Source: Candidatus Enterococcus murrayae (lineage in GTDB: Bacteria; Bacillota; Bacilli; Lactobacillales; Enterococcaceae). Taken from it: a stretch of DNA of 64,000 nucleotides. A model generated the notes under the pieces. That model was not told the origin of the DNA. It was given only the letters and a program-made list of their open reading frames with translations, and did not search any database. Made by a program: the position numbers and the translations under genes. Below are positions 35,017 to 44,041 of the stretch, piece by piece (the first letter of the stretch is position 1; each line of letters opens with the position of its first letter). The stretch covers positions 124,001-188,000 of the forward strand of contig NZ_JAFLVR010000011.1 of the NCBI RefSeq assembly GCF_017315985.1, given 5' to 3'.

Positions 35017-36420
35017 GTGGAGTTGTTACAAAATATCTTAAGTTCATTTGGTGCGGCGGTTGTTGTACCAGTGATGTTGTTCATTGTGGCCTTATTTTTA
35101 AAGGTCAAACCTAAGAAGGCCTTTCAGTCGGCTTTGAATGCTGGTATTGGATTGACAGGATTCAATTTGATCGTCAATTCATTTGTTCCAATTGTTACGC
35201 CCGTTATCAATAATATGGTTGAGCAAACAGGTGTTAAATTGCCAGTGTTTGATACAGGCTGGCAAGCGACTTCCGTTATTGCTTACTCTACTCAAGTGGG
35301 TGTGATCTTCTTAGTAGTAGGATTGGTCTTGCAAGTGGCATTATTCTTAGTAAAATGGACCGATGTATTTATGCCGAGTGATATGTGGAATAATTATTCT
35401 TTCATGGTTTGGGGTTCAATGATTTATCTGATTACTGACAACATGGCACTGGCAATGGCCTGCATGATCGTTCAGAACTTGTATGTGATGCTGCTCGGGG
35501 AAGTCATCGCGAAACGATGGGCGAATTATTACAATTTGCCAGGGACGACCTTAACTGCACCGCATCATGTGACTTCCGTGCCATATGCGATTGTAATGAA
35601 CTGGATATTGGATAAACTAGGTGCTGGTAAAATCAATTGGGATCCGGCAACATTGAAGAAAAAATTAGGATTTCTAGGGGAACCCATCACTTTAGGACTG
35701 TTTCTTGGGCTGTTGATCGGGATCATGGGGAATTTGAACACGCTAAATACTTTAGATGGTTGGGGCAGTGTTTTTACCATGGGATTAGCGGTATCAGCTG
35801 TGATGGCAGTCTTCCCACGGGTTGCGAGTATCTTCGCCTCAGCATTTACCAGCTTGACAAATGCTAGTAAGAAAACGGCAAAAGGCAGCGGGAAGAACCG
35901 CGAATGGATGCTGTCAGTGAATGATGCCGTAGGATATGGCGAACCGGCAACATTGATGACGGGGTTGATTTTGATCCCTATCATGGTCTTGCTGGCTATG
36001 GTTTTACCTGGCAATGAAGCATTGCCGTTAGTTGATTTGATTGCTTTGCCATACATGGTGGAAATGATTATTTGTATTTCGAAAGGAAATATTTTTAAGG
36101 GCGTTATTTCAGGGATTATCTGGTTTACAATTGGACTTTATGTTTGTACCCTAACAGCTCCTTATTTTACGGAGGTTGCAGCTCAAGTTGGAGTCAACAT
36201 TCCAGAAGGGGCGATGATGATTACTAGTTTTGGGATTTTATATAATCCAGTGATGGCTTTGATTTTCTTAGCGTTCTTGTCAGGAAACTTTTTATGGATG
36301 GGAATCGTTATTGTCCTTTATTTAGCAATGTACGTATTGTTCAAGAAAAACAAACAAGCTGTTTGGAGCTTCTTGGAAGGTGAAAAGAACGACACTCCTA
36401 AAGAAAAGGTGGTTGCATGA
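35017..36420 (+). CDS. PTS galactitol-family EIIC permease
   Basis: 467 residues, about ten or more membrane segments, GatC type: N-terminal FGAAVVVPVMLFIVALFL, then WNNYSFMVWGSM, MLSVNDAVGYGEPATL and a C-terminal basic tail. It carries the sugar or sugar alcohol across the membrane with phosphorylation by the IIA and IIB encoded downstream. It starts at GTG 35017 behind AAAGGAGGA. The ATGA overlap with the dehydrogenase gene indicates tight coupling. Galactitol, pentitols or sorbitol-like polyols are typical substrates, but the actual one is not determinable. Confidence 0.88.
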   Translation: MELLQNILSSFGAAVVVPVMLFIVALFLKVKPKKAFQSALNAGIGLTGFNLIVNSFVPIVTPVINNMVEQTGVKLPVFDTGWQATSVIAYSTQVGVIFLVVGLVLQVALFLVKWTDVFMPSDMWNNYSFMVWGSMIYLITDNMALAMACMIVQNLYVMLLGEVIAKRWANYYNLPGTTLTAPHHVTSVPYAIVMNWILDKLGAGKINWDPATLKKKLGFLGEPITLGLFLGLLIGIMGNLNTLNTLDGWGSVFTMGLAVSAVMAVFPRVASIFASAFTSLTNASKKTAKGSGKNREWMLSVNDAVGYGEPATLMTGLILIPIMVLLAMVLPGNEALPLVDLIALPYMVEMIICISKGNIFKGVISGIIWFTIGLYVCTLTAPYFTEVAAQVGVNIPEGAMMITSFGILYNPVMALIFLAFLSGNFLWMGIVIVLYLAMYVLFKKNKQAVWSFLEGEKNDTPKEKVVA

Positions 36421-37457
36421 AGGCGTTAGTCAAAACGGAGCCGGGCTACAACAAAATGCAGTTGTTAGAGATCGAAAAGCCTGTCCCTAAAGGAAAAGAA
36501 GTTTTAATCAAAGTAAGCTACACCGGAATCTGCGGAACAGATATCCATGGGTTCAAAGGAGAATATGACCGATTGAAAACTCCTTTGGTATTAGGTCATG
36601 AGTTTTCAGGTATAGTCGACGCGATTGGTGAAGAGGTGACAAACGTACAGGTTGGTGATTTGGTTACCAGCGAAACGACTTTTGATACTTGTGGGGAATG
36701 TGAATCATGTGCAAATAAGGAATACAATCTTTGTTTGAATCGAAAAGGACTGGGCAGTCAAGTGAACGGCAGTTTTGCTGAATACGTGCTGACGCGTGAG
36801 GAAAGTGTTCATATATTAGATGAAAGAATCAGTTTATTGGCGGCGTCAATCACTGAACCAATTGCCTGTGGGGTTCATGCCAGTCTAGAAAAAGCTCAGG
36901 TTGAAAAAAATGACGTAGCAGTTATTGTAGGACCTGGTCCAATTGGGTTATGCTTAAGTCAGGTACTAAAGAGTGTGGGAGCAAAAGTGATCGTCATAGG
37001 AATCACTCAAGATACAGAGCGTTTGAAAACAGCGAAGGAACTAGGTGCAGATCGTGTGATTGATTCGTTGAAAGAAGATGCAGCAGCAGTCATTAAAGAG
37101 GTCACTGGTGGAAAGGGAGCAGATTACTGCTTTGAATGCTCCGGTGCAGCACCGGCGATCAAGAACGTTTTTGATTATTTAAAACAAAAAGGAACATTAG
37201 TGCAAATGGGTGTCTTTTCTAAAAATTTAAATGAATTGGACATGAATTCAATTGTGCAAAGAGAGATGAATGTGATTGGGTCTCGATCGCAAAAACCGTC
37301 TACTTGGCATTTAACGTTAGAGTTGATGAGAGAAGGCAAAATAGATGCTGAGCGCTTGATCACGAAAATCTATCCATTAGACAAATGGGAAGAAGCGATA
37401 GAGCAAGTGATGGCAGGTAATGAAATCAAGGTAGTTTTACAGCCGAACAAACAATAA
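36417..37457 (+). CDS. Zinc-dependent polyol dehydrogenase (MDR family)
   Basis: 346 residues. Catalytic zinc ligands Cys39, His61 and Glu62 (GICGTD, LGHEFSG) and four structural cysteines (Cys92, 95, 98, 106). The NAD site is VGPGPIGLCLSQ (about 171). This is the sorbitol/galactitol-phosphate/threonine dehydrogenase branch. In this operon it most likely oxidises the phosphorylated polyol delivered by the PTS to a ketose phosphate. It overlaps the EIIC gene by 4 nt. Confidence 0.87.
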   Translation: MKALVKTEPGYNKMQLLEIEKPVPKGKEVLIKVSYTGICGTDIHGFKGEYDRLKTPLVLGHEFSGIVDAIGEEVTNVQVGDLVTSETTFDTCGECESCANKEYNLCLNRKGLGSQVNGSFAEYVLTREESVHILDERISLLAASITEPIACGVHASLEKAQVEKNDVAVIVGPGPIGLCLSQVLKSVGAKVIVIGITQDTERLKTAKELGADRVIDSLKEDAAAVIKEVTGGKGADYCFECSGAAPAIKNVFDYLKQKGTLVQMGVFSKNLNELDMNSIVQREMNVIGSRSQKPSTWHLTLELMREGKIDAERLITKIYPLDKWEEAIEQVMAGNEIKVVLQPNKQ

Positions 37458-37471
37458 GGTGAGGGATAGCG

Positions 37472-37936
37472 ATGGAAGAAAAAAATCTCGTTGAAAGAAA
37501 TTGTATTTTACTCGATCAAGATGTCCATTCATTTGAAGAAGTCATTCAATTGATTGGTGTGGAGTTCGAAAAAGCACAGATTGTCAAACCATCATATGTT
37601 GACGCAGTGATAGCCAGAGAAAAAACGTTTCCGACGGGCTTAGCTGCGGATGGTCATAACATCGCAATTCCTCATACCGATCCTGAACATGTTTTACGAC
37701 CGGGGATGGGAGTGGTTATTACGAAAGAACCGATTGAAGTTTCTATGATGGGAAGCCCAGATATCAAACTACAAAGTAGGATCTTTTTCCCATTAGCGAT
37801 GGAGCACCCGAAGAAGCAGTTGGCTTTGTTGCGTCAATTAATGAGTGTCTTTAAAACTAGAGAAGACTTGGATGCGATCAGCTTGGCTAAGACACCAGAT
37901 GAGGTCTTAGCGGTAACGAGCAAAATTAAATTTTAA
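37472..37936 (+). CDS. PTS EIIA, fructose/galactitol type
   Basis: 154 residues, PTS_EIIA_2 fold. The phosphorylated histidine is His68 in NIAIPHTDPEHV. It receives phosphate from HPr and passes it to the IIB of this operon. ATG 37472, 14 nt after the dehydrogenase stop, with GGTGAGGG SD. Cytoplasmic. Confidence 0.9.
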   Translation: MEEKNLVERNCILLDQDVHSFEEVIQLIGVEFEKAQIVKPSYVDAVIAREKTFPTGLAADGHNIAIPHTDPEHVLRPGMGVVITKEPIEVSMMGSPDIKLQSRIFFPLAMEHPKKQLALLRQLMSVFKTREDLDAISLAKTPDEVLAVTSKIKF

Positions 37937-37950
37937 AAAGCAGTATTTGA

Positions 37951-37970
37951 TGTAAGCGTTATACTATAAT
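37951..37970 (+). promoter_or_regulatory. Internal cre-like site and -10 before EIIB
   Basis: TGTAAGCGTTATAC (37951-37964, last two positions off consensus) abuts TATAAT (37965-37970). The -35 is not recognisable. It could give an internal, CcpA-sensitive transcript for IIB and HAD. Confidence 0.35.
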
Positions 37971-38003
37971 AGAAAGTAATAACTGAAAATAGGAGGTTTA
38001 GAG

Positions 38004-38309
38004 ATGACAGAGATTAAAGTTTTATCTGTGTGCGGCTCTGGCACGGTTAGTTCTGCCATGGTTGGCGAGCGGATTGTAGAATTGCTCGAGGAGCATGGGT
38101 ATGAGGTAGAGATTCAAGAGGTGAATCCTGGAATGGTTAAAGGAGCAGTTGCGAATGGAGATATTGATTTAGTCGCTTTTACTAGTCCGATTGATCCGGC
38201 AGATGCTGAAGGGATACCACAAATAAATTCTGTTGGGTTACTGACAGGTTTAGACGAAGAGACATTTTTAGAAGCAGCACTGAAGGCCTTAAAAGAGATG
38301 GGAAAATAA
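38004..38309 (+). CDS. PTS EIIB, galactitol type
   Basis: 101 residues. The phosphocysteine is Cys10 in LSVCGSGTVSSAM, the P-loop of galactitol-type IIB proteins. It transfers phosphate from IIA to the incoming substrate in the EIIC. ATG 38004 follows AGGAGG. A weak hairpin separates it from the HAD gene. Confidence 0.88.
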   Translation: MTEIKVLSVCGSGTVSSAMVGERIVELLEEHGYEVEIQEVNPGMVKGAVANGDIDLVAFTSPIDPADAEGIPQINSVGLLTGLDEETFLEAALKALKEMGK

Positions 38310-38318
38310 TATTTTGGA

Positions 38319-38348
38319 AGGCTGGATAGGAATGTCCAGTCTTTTTTT
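38319..38348 (+). terminator. Weak terminator after EIIB
   Basis: GGCTGGA / TCCAGTC stem with one G-U pair followed by TTTTTTT. It sits just before the HAD start and may attenuate rather than end transcription. Confidence 0.6.
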
Positions 38349-38362
38349 GAAAGGAAATCCTG

Positions 38363-39169
38363 ATGATTTTAATTGCTTTAGATCTTGATGGTACAGCACT
38401 CGATTCTAACGGAAAGCTAACGGAAAAGGTTATGGAGGCGATTCGACAAAGAACAGAATGTGCAGGGTATCGATTTGCTTTTTGTTCTGGCCGTCCAATG
38501 TCAGGGGTATTGCCCCATGCTCAAAGCACAGGTATCGCGGATGATTATCATATTACGTCGAATGGTGCGGTTATTCAAAATGGCCGCGGACAGAAGCTTA
38601 CGGAGGAACTGCTTGATGTTGAAGTGTATCGAGAGCTGACAGATTATTGCCGTAAAAATGGATTAACCTGCATTGCGGTGAATGACTGCGGAGCGACCAC
38701 TGCATTTCCAGTTATAAATCTTGGCACATTGGAATTTTGTTTTTTAACCAATAATCAACTGCGAGTTTGTCCAATTAGCGAACTTGATCCAATAGATAAA
38801 TATTCCAAATTGCTTATTTGTGATAACCCCGATATAATTAAACAGAATAAAAGGAAGATAGAGCAGCGTTTTTCTCAGCATTATTCATGTGTTCAAGGAT
38901 ACCCGACCATGATTGAATTTGCTAAGAAAAATGTTAGCAAGGGGAATGCTTTAGCTGAACTGGCTAACTATTATGGTATTTCTGATAAACAGGTGTTTGT
39001 TGTTGGCGATAATGGAAATGATCTCTCGTCGTTTAAACGATTTTCACAATCGATCGCTATGGGAAATGCCACAACCGAATTAAAGCAGGCGGCTCGGTGG
39101 CACTGCCCAACGAATGATGAAGACGGCGTAGTAAAGGCGTTGGAGATTATCGATAATTTTATTACATGA
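38363..39169 (+). CDS. Cof-type HAD-superfamily phosphatase
   Basis: 268 residues. HAD motif I is ALDLDGTALDS (nucleophile Asp8), motif II CSGRP, and motif IV VFVVGDNGNDLSSF, with a C2-type cap between. It should dephosphorylate a small sugar phosphate or cofactor. Location in the PTS operon suggests it removes phosphate from an intermediate or a dead-end product. ATG 38363 with a GAAAGGA SD. Confidence 0.85.
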   Translation: MILIALDLDGTALDSNGKLTEKVMEAIRQRTECAGYRFAFCSGRPMSGVLPHAQSTGIADDYHITSNGAVIQNGRGQKLTEELLDVEVYRELTDYCRKNGLTCIAVNDCGATTAFPVINLGTLEFCFLTNNQLRVCPISELDPIDKYSKLLICDNPDIIKQNKRKIEQRFSQHYSCVQGYPTMIEFAKKNVSKGNALAELANYYGISDKQVFVVGDNGNDLSSFKRFSQSIAMGNATTELKQAARWHCPTNDEDGVVKALEIIDNFIT

Positions 39170-39209
39170 CTATAGGATGTCTGACCAGTATTTGAACTAG
39201 GAGGAAAAA

Positions 39210-40145
39210 ATGGCGAATGATATTTCTACATTATTAAAAGTAGCAGAACTGTATTATTTAGATAGGATGAACCAAAATGATATTGCGAAAATAATTGGGG
39301 TATCACGTCCATCCATTTCCAGAATGCTGGAGGAAGCACGAGAAAAACAGATTGTCAAAATCTCGATCGAAGCACCTTTCGAGCGCAATAACACACTGAT
39401 GATGCAGTTAAAAGAAAAGTTTGATCTGTTGGAAGTCATCGTTGTGAAAGGATTAGGCGAATATGACTATGATTTAGACAACGTGGGAAAGGCTTCTGCA
39501 GATTATATCAACGGTGTATTGGCCAATGAGAAAATACTTGGGATCTCATGGGGAGCAACCGTTGAAAAAATGGTGAAGAATTTCCCGGATCATGAGTTAA
39601 AAAATGTTCATGTGGTCCAATTGACTGGAAGCTTGGGACCCAACCGGACTGTCATGGATGGAAATGAATTGGTTTTTCGATTGGCGCAGAAGTTAGATGG
39701 TCGGCATGAATTTTTTAATGCACCTGCTTTTGTTAATTCGCGGAAACTGCAAGAAGAATTATTGGCACAGCCGCAAATTGATTTGAATATTTCGCTTGGT
39801 CGAAAAATCGATGTAGCATTTAGCGGAATTGGAAATATTGAAACAACACGCAATACTTTAGTTTCCTCAGGCATTTTAGATAACCGCGATCTCAACGATT
39901 TGGTTGCTGAAGGTGCTGTAGGAACGATGATTGGCCGGGCCTTTGATATTGAAGGAAAAGAAATCCAATACCGCAATCAATTTCCGATTTCTAGCGGCTT
40001 GGACTCGTTACGCTTAGCGCCAATCAGTATCGGAGCAGTTTGTTCGAAGAAACGAGCAACGGCAACATTAGGGGCGATTAATGGAAAATTGATTAATGTT
40101 CTGATCTGTGATGAAGAAGTTGGCTATGAATTGCTGAGCAGCTAG
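39210..40145 (+). CDS. SorC/DeoR-type sugar-binding regulator
   Basis: 311 residues: N-terminal HTH (about 15-55; NQNDIAKIIGVSRPSISRML) and a C-terminal sugar-phosphate-binding domain (about 60-311) with ISWGATVEKM and GAVGTMIGRAFD. This is the SorC family, which senses phosphorylated sugars. ATG 39210 follows TAGGAGG. It is the last gene of the PTS operon and the likely regulator of the whole island at 30.3-40.1 kb. Confidence 0.87.
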   Translation: MANDISTLLKVAELYYLDRMNQNDIAKIIGVSRPSISRMLEEAREKQIVKISIEAPFERNNTLMMQLKEKFDLLEVIVVKGLGEYDYDLDNVGKASADYINGVLANEKILGISWGATVEKMVKNFPDHELKNVHVVQLTGSLGPNRTVMDGNELVFRLAQKLDGRHEFFNAPAFVNSRKLQEELLAQPQIDLNISLGRKIDVAFSGIGNIETTRNTLVSSGILDNRDLNDLVAEGAVGTMIGRAFDIEGKEIQYRNQFPISSGLDSLRLAPISIGAVCSKKRATATLGAINGKLINVLICDEEVGYELLSS

Positions 40146-40218
40146 TATTAATTAGAGTGTGTCCGTAATCGTGGGAAAATGACCGCTATATTGTTTCATA
40201 AAATATCCAGAATAGTTA

Positions 40219-40255
40219 AAACCCTTTTTCTTTAAATTGAAGAAAAAGGGTTTTA
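40219..40255. terminator. Terminator between SorC and GntR genes
   Basis: AACCCTTTTTCTT / AAGAAAAAGGGTT followed by TTATTT. The genes are convergent, so it may act on both strands. Confidence 0.8.
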
Positions 40256-40286
40256 TTTATTGAGATAAATTTGTTAAATAAAAACT

Positions 40287-41012
40287 TTACAACTGATAAT
40301 TGTGTCTGCTTGATTGGTTTACGATGGTGATGTCTCCTTTGTCATACCGATGTCTTGTCTGTGAATATTCAAAGGGGGTGTCGTTTGCTAAGTAGACGGT
40401 TTGTTCGATTTCTAGAACTGGATCATCGCTTTGGCAATGAAGATACTCAATGTCATAGTGATCCGGTTTGTCTGCTTTGATCCTGCGATGAGATTGACCG
40501 AATGTTAAATGCAAGTTTTCTTGAATGTATTGGTAGATCGATTTTTTTAAGATTTCTTCGGTTATCCCGGGAATCAGCAGTACCGGCATAACGGTGTATT
40601 CAATGGCTAAGGGTTCACCATCAAGCATGCGTAGACGAATAATATCATAGACTGGATCATTTTTACTGATCTTCAATTTTTCTTGTTCCTTTTCACTTGG
40701 AAAGGTCACATCGAATGAGATAATTTTGCTGTCTAGCTGACCTAAATGGCCGAGCTTTTTTGTCATGCCGCCATAAATACTAGCGTCATAATCATAAACA
40801 GATTCAGGACCTTTTACAAAAGAACCAGAACCTTGTTTACCTTCTATCAACCCTTCTAGTTGCAAAATTTTCAAGGATTTTTGAATCGTTACTCGGCTCG
40901 TCTGATAAAGTTTTGCCAATTCTGCTTGATTCGGCAGTCTGGATTCTTTTGGATAAACACCATCAATAATTTTTTTCCGTAAATCAACCGCGATATCTTG
41001 ATAAAATGCCAT
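40287..41012 (-). CDS. GntR/HutC-family regulator
   Basis: 241 residues: N-terminal winged HTH (about 8-70; NQAELAKLYQTSRVTIQKSL and GKQGSGSFV) and a C-terminal UTRA effector domain (about 95-235). Divergent from a beta-glucoside PTS operon that it probably represses, releasing on a phosphorylated sugar. The SD (AAGGAG) lies before its ATG at 41012. Confidence 0.9.
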   Translation of the reverse strand: MAFYQDIAVDLRKKIIDGVYPKESRLPNQAELAKLYQTSRVTIQKSLKILQLEGLIEGKQGSGSFVKGPESVYDYDASIYGGMTKKLGHLGQLDSKIISFDVTFPSEKEQEKLKISKNDPVYDIIRLRMLDGEPLAIEYTVMPVLLIPGITEEILKKSIYQYIQENLHLTFGQSHRRIKADKPDHYDIEYLHCQSDDPVLEIEQTVYLANDTPFEYSQTRHRYDKGDITIVNQSSRHNYQL

Positions 41013-41060
41013 TTTCTTCTCCTTAAAAAGATAAAAATATGATTTGAAAAGATAGAGGTT

Positions 41061-41181
41061 TACAACTTTTTCGAAAAAATGAGTTTGAGTTTACAAATCT
41101 ATAAAGCTGTATTAGATTAGCAATGTAATCGATTGCAAATGCATTAAATTGCTCTGATCCACAACTTTTATCGTAAGTTGT
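41061..41181 (+). promoter_or_regulatory. Divergent control region with ACAACTT operators
   Basis: Perfect inverted repeat ACAACTT (41161-41167) / AAGTTGT (41175-41181) near the PTS promoter, and a further TACAACTT half at 41061-41068 near the gntR promoter. These are good candidates for the GntR/HutC binding sites. A -10-like TATCAT follows at about 41192. Confidence 0.5.
41124..41137 (+). promoter_or_regulatory. cre site (CcpA box)
   Basis: TGTAATCGATTGCA matches the CcpA consensus fully. It lies in the gntR-PTS divergent region, upstream of the PTS promoter. Confidence 0.75.
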
Positions 41182-41246
41182 AAGAAGAGTATATCATAGT
41201 TGAAAACCACTAAGGAAAGAGAGCGACATTCGCGAGGAGGAGTATT

Positions 41247-42557
41247 ATGGAAAATGGTTTTATGGGGAAACTGACTGAGGTCCTTGGAAATTTTGCAACG
41301 AAAGTAAATTCGCTTCGCTACATCATGGTAATCAAGAATGCTTTTGCTTCATTGATTCCTGTCATCATAACTGGGGCATTCGGCACCTTATTTTCAGCAA
41401 TGATTTTTGATAATGAGAATGGATTGGCAAAAATCAGCGCATTGGGCTTTTTAGCAGAATTAAAGCCCATATCATCCGCTGTTAGCTATGTTACATTAAG
41501 TTTTTTAACAATTTATGCAGTTTTTCTTATCGGCATTGAATTAGCTAAGCTAAACAATGTGAGAGGTGTTTTTCCAGGAGTGATTGCGGTAATGAGTTAT
41601 CTATCCGTCAATCCTTTCGTATATGAATTTGTAAATGCAGATAATATCAATGTTATAGCAGAGAATGTTCTGGCAAAACAATATACAGATACTAAAGGTC
41701 TTTTTCTGGGAATGTTTGTAGCCATTGCTTCGATAGAGCTGTATTGCTGGTTAGGTCGACAGGAACGTCTTAAATTAAAGATGCCGGATACGGTACCGGG
41801 AAATGTGTCGGAAAGTTTTTCAGCGTTGTTTCCTACAATATTAACGGTATCAGGTATTGCGACAATAGGATTTGCCATAAAAGCTGTGACGGGCATGTAT
41901 GCCTATGACATTATTTATAATATCGTTCAGCGACCGTTAGAAGGAATCGTCCAAGGATTACCGGGAATCCTGCTGTTGATGTTTATCGCTCAAGTATTTT
42001 GGGTAATCGGAATACACGGAAATCAAATGGTGAAACCAGTCCGAGAACCTTTGCTGCTGGCCGCGATTGCTGTGAATACAGAGGCTTTTGAAGCAGGTAA
42101 GGAGATTCCCAATATTATTACCATGCCATTCTGGGACATGTACATGAGTATGGGAGGATCAGGAGTAACGATCGGTCTCTTGATTGCGATTTTTCTTGTA
42201 GGCAAACGTGATGACATGCGAGAAATCACGAAGCTGTCCTTCGCTCCAGGGCTTTTCAATATAAATGAGCCAGTTATATTCGGCATGCCTATTATGTTAA
42301 ATCCTATTTTAGCAATTCCTTTTATTGCGACGCCTTTAATAACGGGAACAATCGGCTATATTGCGACATCATTGGGGTTTGCTGCGAAGGCAGTAGTCAT
42401 GGTTCCTTGGCCCATGCCGCCGATCGTGAACGCCTACCTTGCAACCGCTGGTGATATTGGGGCCGTAATAACGCAAATTATTTGTATTATCGTATCGATT
42501 TTGATCTATTTACCATTTGTAAAAATATCAAATAGAGCAGCTTCAGAGGCCGCCTAA
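41247..42557 (+). CDS. PTS cellobiose/lactose-family EIIC
   Basis: 436 residues, about ten membrane segments. Signatures are GVFPGVIAVMSYLSVNPF, the HGNQMVKP motif (about residue 255) and LFNINEPVIFGMPIMLNP, typical of cellobiose/diacetylchitobiose-type IIC. No IIA or IIB is encoded nearby, so it must use components from elsewhere. ATG 41247 follows GAGGAGGAG. It is in an operon with the GH1 enzyme. Confidence 0.9.
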   Translation: MENGFMGKLTEVLGNFATKVNSLRYIMVIKNAFASLIPVIITGAFGTLFSAMIFDNENGLAKISALGFLAELKPISSAVSYVTLSFLTIYAVFLIGIELAKLNNVRGVFPGVIAVMSYLSVNPFVYEFVNADNINVIAENVLAKQYTDTKGLFLGMFVAIASIELYCWLGRQERLKLKMPDTVPGNVSESFSALFPTILTVSGIATIGFAIKAVTGMYAYDIIYNIVQRPLEGIVQGLPGILLLMFIAQVFWVIGIHGNQMVKPVREPLLLAAIAVNTEAFEAGKEIPNIITMPFWDMYMSMGGSGVTIGLLIAIFLVGKRDDMREITKLSFAPGLFNINEPVIFGMPIMLNPILAIPFIATPLITGTIGYIATSLGFAAKAVVMVPWPMPPIVNAYLATAGDIGAVITQIICIIVSILIYLPFVKISNRAASEAA

Positions 42558-42574
42558 TAGCAGGAGGGAAAATA

Positions 42575-43993
42575 ATGGAAATTTCAATACCGAAAGATTT
42601 TGTGATTGGAGCAGCATCATCTGCATGGCAAACAGAAGGCTGGAAAGGCAAGAGGGAAGGGCAAGATTCCTTTATTGATAGCTGGTATAAAAATGAACGA
42701 TTTGTATGGCATGAAGGGTACGGTCCGGGGGTAGCGACAAATTTCATAGAAAATTATGATAAAGATATTGCCTTGATGAAAGAAATTCACTTAACCCATT
42801 ACAGAACGTCAATTAACTGGTCACGATTTTTTACGGATTACGAGAATTTAATCGTAGATGAGGAATATGCAAAACACATTGACACGGTTATTGATCAACA
42901 GATTGAAGCAGGAGTTGAGCCAATGATCTGTTTGGAACATTATGAAGTGCCAAAATACTTGATGGATAAATATGACGGCTGGTCTTCTAAGCATGTTTTA
43001 GAGCTTTATGTCCAATACGCACAAATCGCTTTTGAGCGCTATGGTAATCGAGTAAAAAATTGGTTTACATTTAATGAACCAATCGTTGTACAGACGAGAT
43101 GCTACTTAGATGCTGTTCGCTGGCCGCATGAGCAGAATACCAAAAAATGGATGCTGTGGAATTATCATAAAGCTTTGGCGACTGCTAGAGCAGTTGACCT
43201 TTATCATAAAAAACAAAACGACGGACGGATCGGGTGTATCTTGAATCCGGAAATGGTTTATCCACGCTCCAGTTCCCCAGAAGATCAGAATGCGGCAAAA
43301 ATGTATGATTTATTTTTTAATCGAATTTTTTTTGATCCAATGATCAATGGAGAATATTCTGAAGAATTGATTGATATCTGTAAAGAGCATGGAATTTATT
43401 TTGATCCGACCGCTGAGGAACTTGCGGTCATTAAGAACAATCCTGTTGATTTCCTTGGGATCAATCAATATTATCCTAAACGAGTGCGAGCGCCTAGATA
43501 TAAATGGAATGATCAAACTCCGTTCCATCCAGAAAAATATTATGAATCATTCGATCTACCTGGAAAGCGAATGAATAACTCACGTGGCTGGGAAATTTAT
43601 CCGGAGATTATGTACGATATGTCGATGTATCTAAAAAATAATTATCGGGCAATACCGTGGCTGATTACGGAAAATGGAATGGGACGAGAGCAGGAGGAAT
43701 TATACAAAAATAAGGAAGGTATCGTACAGGACGATTATCGGATCGACTTCATTTCACAGCATCTTTATCATTTGCTGCGAGGCATTGAAGATGGCTCGAC
43801 ATGTGAAGGATACATGCTGTGGGCGTTTACCGATTGCGTTTCCCCAATGAACGCTTTTAAAAATCGCTATGGATTAGTTCGGATTGAATTAGATAAGCAG
43901 CGAACACGATCGTTAAAAAAATCAGCATTTTGGTATCGCTCGTTAATTGATGAACGGAAATTGTTCATTGATGATATAGCCGTGTTTAAATAA
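42575..43993 (+). CDS. 6-phospho-beta-glucosidase, GH1
   Basis: 472 residues. The acid/base Glu is in FTFNEP (about 167) and the nucleophile in LITENGMG (about 365). Near the end, DCVSPMNAFKNRYG shows the Ser...Lys-x-x-Tyr pattern used by 6-phospho-glycosidases to hold the phosphate. It hydrolyses the 6-phospho-beta-glucoside made by the PTS upstream, giving glucose 6-phosphate. SD GGAGGG. Cytoplasmic. Confidence 0.9.
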   Translation: MEISIPKDFVIGAASSAWQTEGWKGKREGQDSFIDSWYKNERFVWHEGYGPGVATNFIENYDKDIALMKEIHLTHYRTSINWSRFFTDYENLIVDEEYAKHIDTVIDQQIEAGVEPMICLEHYEVPKYLMDKYDGWSSKHVLELYVQYAQIAFERYGNRVKNWFTFNEPIVVQTRCYLDAVRWPHEQNTKKWMLWNYHKALATARAVDLYHKKQNDGRIGCILNPEMVYPRSSSPEDQNAAKMYDLFFNRIFFDPMINGEYSEELIDICKEHGIYFDPTAEELAVIKNNPVDFLGINQYYPKRVRAPRYKWNDQTPFHPEKYYESFDLPGKRMNNSRGWEIYPEIMYDMSMYLKNNYRAIPWLITENGMGREQEELYKNKEGIVQDDYRIDFISQHLYHLLRGIEDGSTCEGYMLWAFTDCVSPMNAFKNRYGLVRIELDKQRTRSLKKSAFWYRSLIDERKLFIDDIAVFK

Positions 43994-43996
43994 ACG

Positions 43997-44041
43997 AAAA
44001 AATCTTCAAATCATGGTTAGATGATTTGAAGATTTTTTTTA
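43997..44041. terminator. Bidirectional terminator
   Basis: AAAATCTTCAAATCA / TGATTTGAAGATTTT with T-tract on the right and A-tract on the left, between the GH1 gene and opuCD. Confidence 0.9.
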
